Assembly: GCA_030041255.1 (NCBI GenBank)
Contig: JASHOF010000181.1
Coordinates: forward strand, 1 to 35,212
DNA length: 35,212 nucleotides
DNA from: Acetobacteraceae bacterium
Lineage (GTDB): Bacteria > Pseudomonadota > Alphaproteobacteria > Acetobacterales > Acetobacteraceae
Direction: 5' to 3'
Of this stretch, positions 1 to 8,978 are shown one piece after another (position 1 is the first letter of the stretch; each line of letters starts with the position of its first letter). The notes below the pieces were generated by a model that did no database searches, was not told where the DNA came from, and saw only the letters and a list, made by a program, of their open reading frames with translations. The translations under genes were made by a program, and so were the position numbers.

Positions 1-87
1 GCCGCCACGTCCTCCCTCGGCCACGGCCACAGAAATCTTCACTTTCGACGTATCCAACCCAATAAAAACTTCGCTATTCTGCCGCAC
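1..87 (-). CDS. IS110-family transposase, N-terminal fragment cut by window edge
   Basis: Only the first 29 codons are inside the window. The translation contains VFIGLDTSK followed by ISVAVAEGG. This is the N-terminal RuvC-like DEDD segment of IS110-family transposases, with the first catalytic Asp in GLDTSK. A TAG stop lies five codons upstream of the GTG chosen as start (position 87, reading down), and no ATG is available, so the GTG start is well constrained. A GAGGA Shine-Dalgarno-like stretch sits about 7 bases ahead of it. In the family this recombinase acts with a bridge RNA made from a non-coding end of the element and recombines donor and target DNA. Whether the rest of the gene is intact cannot be seen. 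Confidence 0.8.
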   Translation of the reverse strand, partial: MRQNSEVFIGLDTSKVKISVAVAEGGRGG

Positions 88-232
88 GGCTCGTCCTCGC
101 TATGTGGGAGGCTCTGTGCTGGCCTATCCAGCCCAACCCTCGCTCGTCACATACCGCAGCGACGAGCCACCCGCCCGCCTACGAACATACGGTCTAGCAC
201 CTGCGACAACGCGCTGCTGACCGCGGCCACCC
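88..232 (-). ncRNA. candidate IS110 left-end non-coding segment (possible bridge RNA)
   Basis: This is non-coding sequence directly upstream of the IS110 transposase start. Read on the minus strand it contains a 7-bp perfect hairpin (161-167 paired with 142-148, 12-nt loop) and then a 5-bp hairpin (128-132 with 118-122, 5-nt loop). In IS110-group elements this position holds the left end and the bridge RNA, which folds into a 5' stem-loop plus two guide loops. The position and hairpins are seen; the RNA identity is inferred. The outer boundary of the element is not identified. Confidence 0.3.
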
Positions 233-381
233 GCCGAAATGTGGCGATGCTTGCGGCCTGACCGGAAGCGGCTGGCTCCAACGCCTCGGGAGGCGGATCG
301 CGTGAGGAGCAGCGGGACCATCCTTGACCAGGCATGGCCGGCTTCGGAGCGCCGGCGAGCGAGTCGGCGCCACATTTCGGC
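233..381. repeat. 149-bp segment bounded by 14-bp perfect inverted repeats
   Basis: Positions 233-246 (gccgaaatgtggcg) are the exact reverse complement of 368-381. The 121 bases between are GC-rich and contain further small palindromes, for example 281-294 (cgcctcgggaggcg). No obvious target-site duplication flanks it. It could be a MITE-like remnant, part of the IS110 end, or a long stem-loop. Between 382 and 450 nothing else is recognised except the leader of the following lipoprotein gene. Confidence 0.5.
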
Positions 382-450
382 CATCAGTTATGGTCAGGAA
401 GGGATGTTGCCGCAACGATTTTCACCGTCTCCTGCCTGGATGGACGGCGA

Positions 451-948
451 ATGCAAGATAATCGACCGATTCTTGGAACGACGCGATCCCGGGCTGCACC
501 GGTCCTCGTACTGGCGGGGATTGCTCTCACCCTGGCCGCGTGCAGCTCTTCCGATGCCGTCCACCTCGATGCAGTCGCTCGCGGCTCGTTCCTTGCGCCG
601 GCACCTGACAGCGTTTCTCCACCGGCGGAGGATGACGCGACTGTCGCGATCGGACCCTCGGTCGTTGGCCTCGCGTCATGGTACAGGCGTGGCCCCTACC
701 TCCAACGAACCTGTACGGGCCAACCTCTGCTGGATGACCGGCTTTCGGCAGCATCGCCAGTCCTCCCCATGGGAACAGAGGTACGCGTGACGCTCCTGCA
801 TGAGGACCGTTCCGTGATCGTCCGGGTGGATGACTGTATGCCCCGGGGACGACGGATCATCGACCTCTCGGTAGAAGCGGCGCGCGAACTCGGCTTGCTC
901 CAGTGTGGCATTGCCTGGGTTCGTGTAACCCCTGTCGCCTCGCGATAA
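451..948 (+). CDS. RlpA-like double-psi beta-barrel lipoprotein
   Basis: This is a 165-residue protein. A basic, hydrophobic N-terminus ends in the lipobox LTLAAC (Cys31), so export and lipidation in the cell envelope are predicted. After a low-complexity linker (about 40-70), residues 71-162 match the RlpA-like DPBB fold: GLASWY, then LPMGTEVRV, then RIIDLSVEAARELGL and a final VRVTP strand. The family includes septal-ring lytic transglycosylases that cleave glycan lacking stem peptides. The usual DRGP motif is replaced by DDCMPRG, and Cys88, Cys129 and Cys152 are present, so a disulphide and altered or lost catalysis are possible. The SPOR domain is absent. The ATG at 451 is preceded by a purine-rich ggacggcga; the frame stays open upstream but that part lacks homology features. 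Confidence 0.75.
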   Translation: MQDNRPILGTTRSRAAPVLVLAGIALTLAACSSSDAVHLDAVARGSFLAPAPDSVSPPAEDDATVAIGPSVVGLASWYRRGPYLQRTCTGQPLLDDRLSAASPVLPMGTEVRVTLLHEDRSVIVRVDDCMPRGRRIIDLSVEAARELGLLQCGIAWVRVTPVASR

Positions 949-1077
949 CGCACGGCAGATCATGCGATTCCCCTCGTCGGGCCGTGGCCGCCCGCCCAAA
1001 GCTACCGTCCGACCAGATCGAAGGCGGCTGGCTTCCGAGCACCAGGAGGCACGGGCCGCCGGCGTGACCGGCACGCG
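949..1077. other. convergent intergenic spacer
   Basis: Spacer between the RlpA-like gene and the DUF6295 gene, which converge here. I see no gene and no clear hairpin followed by a T-run. Confidence 0.6.
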
Positions 1078-1356
1078 CTACGCGTGGCGAGAGCGCGCGC
1101 TTTCTTCCCGCTCGGCCGCCGCGATCGCCCTCGCAAGCGCGGCACCGAGTTGCTTCGCCGATTGCAGCGTCAGCTCGACCGCGGCGCGCGCGCCGGGACC
1201 AAGGGCAGTATTCACGAAATCGATGTTGATCGCGTCCTCGAGCAGCGCATGATGCGGGTGATCGTACGAGACCACCGCCTTCGTGACAGGAAACCACCCG
1301 CCCTCGCCCTTGCCGGCGCCGTCAGCGCCGACGATCTCGACGATCGAGGTGCACAT
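1078..1356 (-). CDS. DUF6295 family small protein
   Basis: A 92-residue protein starting MCTSIVEIVGADGAGKG, with the signature GGWFPVTKAVVSYDHPHH and a following NIDFVN segment. These are typical of DUF6295 (function unknown), usually a single small soluble domain. It has no signal peptide or membrane segment. The start codon lies 7 bases after the stop of the upstream dienelactone hydrolase gene, so the two are probably co-transcribed and translationally coupled; no strong separate ribosome site is visible. The C-terminal 25 residues are Ala/Arg-rich and probably helical. The pairing with the hydrolase may indicate a shared small-molecule detoxification role, but that is only inference. Confidence 0.75.
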   Translation of the reverse strand: MCTSIVEIVGADGAGKGEGGWFPVTKAVVSYDHPHHALLEDAINIDFVNTALGPGARAAVELTLQSAKQLGAALARAIAAAEREESARSRHA

Positions 1357-1363
1357 AACCGCG

Positions 1364-2110
1364 TCAGGCGGCCAGGTACTTGCTCAGAAATCCAAACACC
1401 TTCTTCCACCCGTCGAGCGCCTGTTCGACACGGTACATCGGCCGGTCGTAATAGAAGAAACCGTGGCCGGCACCATCATAGCGGTGAAACTCGTAACTCT
1501 TGTGGTGCCTCTTCAGCTCGGCCTCGTGCTGATCCACCTGCTCCGGTGTCGGCGCACGGTCCTCGTTGCCGAACAGGCCGAGCAGAGGGCAGGACAGATC
1601 CTTCGTGAATGCGATCGGTGCTGTGGGCTGCTTCGGCGTCAGCTCCTCCTTGCTCATCACCACCCGGCCGCCCCAAAGTTCGCAGGCCGCATCGATGCTT
1701 TTCGTATGGCAGGCGAAGAGAAAAGCCTGCCGCCCGCCCGAGCAGGTGCCGAACACGCCAACCTTGCCGTTGAGAAACGGCTGCACGCGCAGCCACGTCA
1801 CCGCCCCCTCGGTGTCGCCGATCACCTGCGCGTCCGCGACGCCGCCCTCGGCGCGCACCTTGGCGGCGACATCGTCGGGTTTGCCTTCGCCGGCACGATG
1901 ATAGAGGTTGTGGCTGATCGCGGCATAGCCGTGATGGGCGAATTTGCGGGTGGCCTCACGGTACCACTCGTCCCACCCGGGCGCATGATGCAGAAGCACG
2001 ATGCCCGGGAACGGACCCGGCCCGAGGGGCCGCGCGACATAGGCCGAGATGAACTCGTGCTGGTCGCCGTTGATCGAAATTGTCTCGGCAATCATGCCTT
2101 CATACGCCAT
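1364..2110 (-). CDS. dienelactone hydrolase family protein
   Basis: A 248-residue alpha/beta hydrolase of the dienelactone hydrolase type, a cytoplasmic enzyme that opens lactones or cleaves related esters. The catalytic triad is readable: Cys123 in GTCSGG, Asp184 in GNEDRAPTP and His216 in DGAGHGF. The oxyanion region LLHHAPGWDEW (39-49) fits the family. The start at 2110 is supported by a strong ggggcgagg ribosome site directly upstream. First gene of a two-gene minus-strand unit with the DUF6295 gene, and divergent from the flavin amine oxidase across a 146-bp gap. The length is normal for the family. The true substrate is unknown; many homologues act outside chloroaromatic degradation. 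Confidence 0.85.
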   Translation of the reverse strand: MAYEGMIAETISINGDQHEFISAYVARPLGPGPFPGIVLLHHAPGWDEWYREATRKFAHHGYAAISHNLYHRAGEGKPDDVAAKVRAEGGVADAQVIGDTEGAVTWLRVQPFLNGKVGVFGTCSGGRQAFLFACHTKSIDAACELWGGRVVMSKEELTPKQPTAPIAFTKDLSCPLLGLFGNEDRAPTPEQVDQHEAELKRHHKSYEFHRYDGAGHGFFYYDRPMYRVEQALDGWKKVFGFLSKYLAA

Positions 2111-2256
2111 CCTCGCCCCCTTTCCCGTGCCATGAAAGCTCTTCGCCCGGCTGGCCGATCATCCCGCCTTCGGCCTGACGGCGCAATCGGCGCCCCGGCG
2201 CCGGCAAGACCTCTGCCGGCGCGGCTCGCCTATGAGCAGGACGTGCGGCGGAAGAG

Positions 2257-3533
2257 ATGAGCGATTGCGATGTCGTCGTGGTGGGTGCGGGGGTCGCGGG
2301 GCTTGCGGCAGCGCGTACGCTGCAAGCGGCGGGGCAAAGAATCATCGTCCTTGAAGCGAGCAATCGGATCGGCGGCCGCGCCTGGACTGCCTTTCCCCTC
2401 GCTCTCGACGGCACCTGGTTCGACATGGGCGCACAGTGGCTGCATGCGGCGGAAACGAATCCGCTGGTTCCGATCGCCGAGGCAGCGGGCGAAACGCTGC
2501 TCAACGCCGACTCCATCCGGACCGAACGGACCTTCAGAGGCGCAAGGCTGGCCAATGCGGCAGAGCTTGCCGATTACGCCGCCGCCTGGGAGCGTTTCAG
2601 CGCCAAGGCCGACGAGCTGCTCGAGCCGGGGCGGCCGGATGCGAGCCTTGCCGCCGTCGCGCGCTCTCTTCCCGATGATCCTTGGGCCTTGACGGTCGAG
2701 GCCTGGGAGGGCCCGGTGATCGACGCCGCGGATGCCGATGCGATGAGCCTCCGTGACTGGCGGGCCAACCAGCTCACCGGCAGCAACCTGGTGCCGGAAG
2801 GCGGCATTGGCGCGTTCGTTCAGCGCCGGCTTGGCGCCGGGCTCGAGATCCGGCTCGGTGTGCCGGCAAGGCAGGTGCGATGGGACGGCCCGGTCGCGGT
2901 AGTGACGAACAGCGGCACCCTCACGGCCGGACATTGCATCGTGACCGCCTCGACGGGCGTGCTGGCCGAGGGCACGATTGCGTTCCAGCCGGAGTTGCCG
3001 GCGGAGATCGCCTCCGCGATCGCAGCGCTGCCGATGGGGCTCGCCCTGAAAGTGGTGCTGCGGGCGCGCGGCGAAGACAGGCTCGATCTGCCGGCGCATT
3101 GCTCCCTGGATCGCAGGCTGGATCGGCGCGGCGAGGCTTTGATGGTCTTCCAGTGCTGGCCGTACGGGCGGAATTATGTGCAGGGTTGGATCGGCGGTTC
3201 GGCAGCGTGGGAGCTGGCGAAAGAAGGGGATCGTGCAGCCGGAGAATGCGCGCTGGCGACTCTCAGAAGCATGCTCGGAGCCCGCGTGGACCGGCTGTTC
3301 GCGCCGCTGCCTGCGTTGGTGACGCACTGGGAGGCTGACCCATGGGTGCGCGGCGCCTATTGCTATGCGCGGCCGGGCCAGGCCGGCGCGCGGGCAATGC
3401 TCGGCCGGCCGCTCGGGAATGGGCGGCTCATCTTCGCGGGCGAAGCCTGCCATGAGCGGCTCGCCGGAACGCTGGGCGGGGCCTTCGAAAGCGGCGTGCA
3501 CGCGGCACGCGTTTTGCTTGGTGAGGTGAGCTG

Positions 3534-3534
<1 letters not shown>
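2257..3534 (+). CDS. flavin-containing amine oxidase (FAD-dependent)
   Basis: A 425-residue protein with an N-terminal Rossmann motif VVVGAGVAGLAAAR (residues 7-20), the acidic ribose-binding strand end VLEASNRIGGRAW (31-43), and a C-terminal FAD motif FAGEACHERLAGTLGGA. This is the monoamine/polyamine oxidase architecture: oxidation of an amine to an imine with release of hydrogen peroxide. No signal peptide. The ATG at 2257 follows a gcggaagag ribosome site. Its stop overlaps the start of the S49 peptidase (TGATG), so it heads an operon with that gene and dgdA. Substrate unknown; the association with an amino-acid decarboxylase suggests unusual amines or amino acids. Confidence 0.85.
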
Positions 3535-5644
<2,110 letters not shown>

Positions 5645-5716
5645 GCGCCGTTCCGAACCGGCCGGCGCTTCACCGTTCTCCGCGCCAGCGCCAGGCCTTT
5701 CCCTGAAGAACGGCGC
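5645..5716. terminator. convergent spacer with 9-bp inverted repeat (weak terminator candidate)
   Basis: gcgccgttc at 5645-5653 is the exact reverse complement of 5708-5716, across a 54-nt GC-rich loop. It lies between the convergent dgdA and ATP-grasp genes, where a bidirectional terminator would be expected. There is no T-run, so a factor-independent mechanism is doubtful. Confidence 0.25.
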
Positions 5717-5723
5717 GTCGGTA

Positions 5724-6722
5724 TCAGTCCGCGGCGTAGATCTCTCGCAAGGCGCCGGCATCCCACGCCAGGCCGTTGCGCGCCGACGCTTCCGAAAAAA
5801 TCTGCTCCAACAGCCATTCGTGCGAATGTCCGGCCAACGCGGCCAGGATCACGAGGTCGGAATCAACCGGGTGAAGTCCGGCCAGCGGATTGATCTCGAG
5901 CACCATCGGCCGGCCTTCGGCGTCGCTTTTCAGGTCGATCCGGCCGCCATCGCGCCCGCCGAGAACCCGCCAGGCGGCGAGCGCCGCCTGGCCTGCCGCC
6001 ATCGCTTCGGCATCTTCCGCCAGCCGGTATCTCACACGGTCCTGGTAGTGCTTCTTCGTTTCGAACCCGTACGTAGCGCCGGCCCGGATCTCCATCACGC
6101 CGATGCTGCGCGCCGACTCGCCGGCGCCAAGCACGCCCACGGTGAATTCGCGTCCCGGCAGATAGCTCTCGGCCAGCACATCCTGCCGGAACTTTGCAAC
6201 GAGCCGCGTTACCTGCGCGGCAAGCTCGGCGCGATCGTGGCAGACGCTCGCCTCGCCGATTCCTTTGCCCGTCCCTTCCAACACCGGCTTGACGAAAAGG
6301 GGAAACGAAAGATCGATCGTGTCGCTTGCGGAGCGCAGCACCGCGAAGGGAGCCGTGGGCACGCCGGCGTCGCGCAGGAGGCGCTTGGTGAAGCCCTTGT
6401 GCAGCGCCACGGCAAGCACCAGCGGATCGCTGAAAGTGTAAGGGATGCGGTACGCCTCCAGGAGTGCCGGCACCAGGGATTCGCGTCCCGTCCCGTGCCG
6501 GCCCTCGCAGATATTGAACACGAGATCCCAGCGCTCGCCTCTCGCCAGGCGTGGCAGCAGTGCCTGCGCGCGGCCGATCCGTTCGGCGCGATGCCCCCGC
6601 AAGGTGAGGAACCGGGCCACCGCCTGGATCGTTTCCGGCTGGTCGAACTCGGCAAGGTCCTCCGCGTCGAGCCCCTCATCCGCCCAATCCGTGACCAGAT
6701 CGCAGGTCAGGCCGATCCGCAT
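5724..6722 (-). CDS. D-alanine-D-alanine ligase-like ATP-grasp enzyme
   Basis: A 332-residue ATP-grasp protein related to Ddl but divergent. Visible elements are the N-terminal strand MRIGLTCDLV, a Ddl-like FNICEG (69-74), YTFSDPLVLAVALHKG (95-110), the ATP-binding Lys145 in FVKPVLEGTGKG, and the metal-binding end RIDLKSDAEG to LEINPLAG (Glu277, Asn279). It should join a carboxylate to an amine through an acyl phosphate. The ATG at 6722 has a gaggag ribosome site 8 bases upstream; the open frame upstream is only overlap with kamA. It starts 10 bp after the kamA stop, so the two are an operon. It is unlikely to be the cell-wall Ddl, which normally sits in the mur/fts cluster. A beta-amino acid made by KamA is a natural candidate substrate (inference). 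Confidence 0.8.
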   Translation of the reverse strand: MRIGLTCDLVTDWADEGLDAEDLAEFDQPETIQAVARFLTLRGHRAERIGRAQALLPRLARGERWDLVFNICEGRHGTGRESLVPALLEAYRIPYTFSDPLVLAVALHKGFTKRLLRDAGVPTAPFAVLRSASDTIDLSFPLFVKPVLEGTGKGIGEASVCHDRAELAAQVTRLVAKFRQDVLAESYLPGREFTVGVLGAGESARSIGVMEIRAGATYGFETKKHYQDRVRYRLAEDAEAMAAGQAALAAWRVLGGRDGGRIDLKSDAEGRPMVLEINPLAGLHPVDSDLVILAALAGHSHEWLLEQIFSEASARNGLAWDAGALREIYAAD

Positions 6723-6732
6723 CGCCTGCTCC

Positions 6733-8010
6733 TCAAGCGTCGGGATAACTGTAGATGTTACCTTCGTAGTTACGCAGGAGAAGCCGGCCTTCGCCGCGTT
6801 CGACGACGTAGTTCGGCACCAGCGGGACCTTCCCGCCACCACCGGGGGCATCGATCACGAAGTGCGGCACGGCATAGCCGCTGGTGTGGCCGCGCAGTCT
6901 CTCGATGATTTCCAGCCCCTTGGCAACGGGGGTGCGGAAATGCGCGGAACCCGTGATCGGATCGCACTGGTAGAGATAATAGGGCTTCACGCGCAGCTTC
7001 AGCAGCCCATGCATCAGTTCGCGCATCACCGGCACGGAATCGTTGATGCCCCTGAGCAGCACGGTCTGGCTGCCGAGCGGAATGCCGGCATCCGCCAGCC
7101 GCGCCGTGCTTTCGGCAACCTCCGGCGTCAGTTCGTCAGGATGCGTGAAGTGGAGACTCATCCACAGCGGGTGATAGCGGCGCAGCATCCGCGTGAGATC
7201 CCGCGTCACCCGCTGCGGCAGCACCACCGGCACCTTGGTGCCGATGCGCAGGAACTCGACGTGGCGGATGGCGCGCAGCCGCGCCAGCAGCCATTCCAGT
7301 TTCTCGGTTGCGATCGTCAGCGGATCGCCGCCGGAGAGCAGCACATCGCGGATTTCCGTGTGCTGCTCGATATAGGCGATCGCGCGCTCCCACTGGCTGT
7401 GGCTGAAAGTGTATTCACCCCCGCCCACCATCCGGCTGCGGGTGCAATAGCGGCAATAGGTGCTGCAGAATCCGGTGGCCAGGAAAAGCACGCGATCCGG
7501 ATAGCGGTGCACGAGGCCGGGCACCGCGGAGTCGTGATCTTCGCCCAGCGGATCGTCTGCCTCCCCTTCGGTCCGGAGGTATTCTCCGCCGACCGGGATA
7601 TGCGTGCGGCGGAGCGGCTGCTCCGGATCGGTTTCCGAGAGCAGGCTCGCGTAATAGGGTGTGATCCCGACCGGAAGCGGCCCCGTATGGCGCGTCACCG
7701 CTGTCCGCTCGTCGGCCGAGAGGCGGATCACGCGGGCGAGGCCCGCGAGGTCGCGGATCCGATGCTGCAGTTGCCAGCGCCAGTCGTTCCAGAGCGAGGA
7801 CGGGGCATCCGGAAAGAAGCGGCGGCGGAACGCGCGCGAACGTTCGGATTGCGGGAAGCTTGCGCTGCGCTCTCTTTCCTTGACCGTGGGCGGAAAGAGG
7901 CGTGGCGACAGAGAGGATGGAGGATCGGGCGGTTCGGCCGCCTCGGTTTCAGCCGCTGAGCCCGGCGAATCGGTTCCGGCAAGGGTGGGTCTCTGTTCGT
8001 TGTCCATCAT
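6733..8010 (-). CDS. kamA: KamA family radical SAM aminomutase (lysine 2,3-aminomutase-like)
   Basis: A 425-residue radical-SAM, PLP-dependent aminomutase. The [4Fe-4S] motif CSTYCRYC spans Cys182, Cys186 and Cys189; LLSGGDPL (224-231) is the SAM/GGE region; DAPGGGGK (387-394) carries the PLP Lys394. Asp350 in CDPITG and Asp387 in VIDAPGG correspond to the acids that hold the substrate epsilon-amino group in lysine 2,3-aminomutase, so L-lysine to L-beta-lysine is the favoured reaction. Glutamate 2,3-aminomutase or EpmB-like function is less likely. The first 65 or so residues are a low-complexity extension. ATGATG at 8005-8010 follows an aaaggcag ribosome site; an upstream in-frame start at 8046 lacks one. 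Operon with the downstream ATP-grasp gene. Confidence 0.85.
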   Translation of the reverse strand: MMDNEQRPTLAGTDSPGSAAETEAAEPPDPPSSLSPRLFPPTVKERERSASFPQSERSRAFRRRFFPDAPSSLWNDWRWQLQHRIRDLAGLARVIRLSADERTAVTRHTGPLPVGITPYYASLLSETDPEQPLRRTHIPVGGEYLRTEGEADDPLGEDHDSAVPGLVHRYPDRVLFLATGFCSTYCRYCTRSRMVGGGEYTFSHSQWERAIAYIEQHTEIRDVLLSGGDPLTIATEKLEWLLARLRAIRHVEFLRIGTKVPVVLPQRVTRDLTRMLRRYHPLWMSLHFTHPDELTPEVAESTARLADAGIPLGSQTVLLRGINDSVPVMRELMHGLLKLRVKPYYLYQCDPITGSAHFRTPVAKGLEIIERLRGHTSGYAVPHFVIDAPGGGGKVPLVPNYVVERGEGRLLLRNYEGNIYSYPDA

Positions 8011-8541
8011 TGCTGCCTTTGGGCGTTGCCTTCTCTTTCGGCACACCCGGCGCCGGCGGAGGAAAAATGCGGCAGGTTCCCGGCACGCGAATCCGGCCGC
8101 GCGACAAGTAAATACACGACCGGAGTGCCTGTTCCACTGTTTCTTGCATCAAAGGGATGGGCAATCTTCGGGCGGTTTCCTGGTCAAGCAAGTAAAGATC
8201 GGTATATCATCAATAACAGTTGCTATTTTTTCAATATAGCTGGTCAATCATCGTGCCTCCCCCCGGGCCGTGCCGGCAGCCCCTGGAATGTGCGCAGCAA
8301 TCCGCGAAGCACTGCGCCGGGACTTCGCTTCCACTCTCCGAACAGGTCTTTCGTGCCGGTTTGACGAGACTCACCCACCGTGGCTGAGAGCCCCCAGCGA
8401 TTGCCGGCGGACTTGCCTCTCCCTTTGCCGGCCGCGCCCGATCGACCCATGCCAGCGGCGCAGCACAGCCCCGTCTCCAACCCTCTCTGCTTGCGTGCCG
8501 CCCACGCTGCGCTAGACCGACTCGACACGTTGGAACGGCCG
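8011..8541. other. long intergenic region with A+T-rich patch
   Basis: About 530 bp between the divergent kamA and DUF1489 genes. Open frames here (for example minus strand 8231-8692) show no recognisable protein and extend into DUF1489. A conspicuously A+T-rich patch at about 8195-8240 stands out from the GC-rich surroundings and is the likely promoter or regulator-binding area for kamA; I cannot identify clean -35/-10 boxes. A 6-bp stem (gcgaag/cttcgc) lies near 8305-8330. No riboswitch class was recognised. Confidence 0.5.
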
Positions 8542-8964
8542 ATGTTGCACCTCGTAAAGCTTTGCGTCGGTGTTCACGACCTCGCGCATCTCCGGCGCCT
8601 CCAGCAGGCGCGGCTCGAGACCGGCCCGCCGCTTCGGCATCGCACGCGCAATTTCCCGCGGCGAAGCCAGGAGTTGCTGGCCGGCGGTTCACTCTACTGG
8701 GTGATTTCGGGCGCGCTGAGAGCGCGGCAGAAGCTCATCGATATCGTCGAGGTGCCGGCCGCGGACGGCGGTCCTGCCTGCGCACTGATCCTCGACCCTG
8801 ACCTGGTGGCGGTCGAGGCACGCCAGGTGAAGCCGTTTCAGGGCTGGCGCTACCTGGAGCCGTCCGCCGCACCGGCGGATCTCCCGATGCGCCGCACCGC
8901 CACCGGCGTCGGGCGGCTTCCCGAGTCGCTACGCGAAGCCCTGGCAGCTCTCTGCCTCCTTTGA
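8542..8964 (+). CDS. DUF1489 family protein
   Basis: A 140-residue protein beginning MLHLVKLCVGVHDLAHL, with RTRNFPRR, ELLAGGSLYWVISGALRARQ and the strongly conserved KPFQGWRYLEP near the C-terminus. This pattern is characteristic of DUF1489, a single-domain protein family typical of Alphaproteobacteria with no established function. No signal peptide or membrane helix, so probably cytoplasmic. The start at 8542 is chosen because homology begins there; the upstream frame (from 8380) is low-complexity Pro/Arg. A weak ggaac precedes it. Its TGA stop is 14 bp before the preferred hldE start, and hldE could even start at a TTG overlapping the stop, so the two are probably co-transcribed. Confidence 0.8.
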   Translation: MLHLVKLCVGVHDLAHLRRLQQARLETGPPLRHRTRNFPRRSQELLAGGSLYWVISGALRARQKLIDIVEVPAADGGPACALILDPDLVAVEARQVKPFQGWRYLEPSAAPADLPMRRTATGVGRLPESLREALAALCLL

Positions 8965-8978
8965 TACCACCCTACCCG

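Noticed and set aside
124-415. Minus-strand frames upstream of the IS110 gene as extra transposase pieces
   Set aside because: No transposase motif is present; the composition looks like random GC-rich translation.
8231-8692. Minus-strand frame in the kamA/DUF1489 gap, or a riboswitch there
   Set aside because: The translation has no family signature and runs into DUF1489. I compared the region by eye with TPP, glycine, lysine and cobalamin riboswitch cores and found no match.
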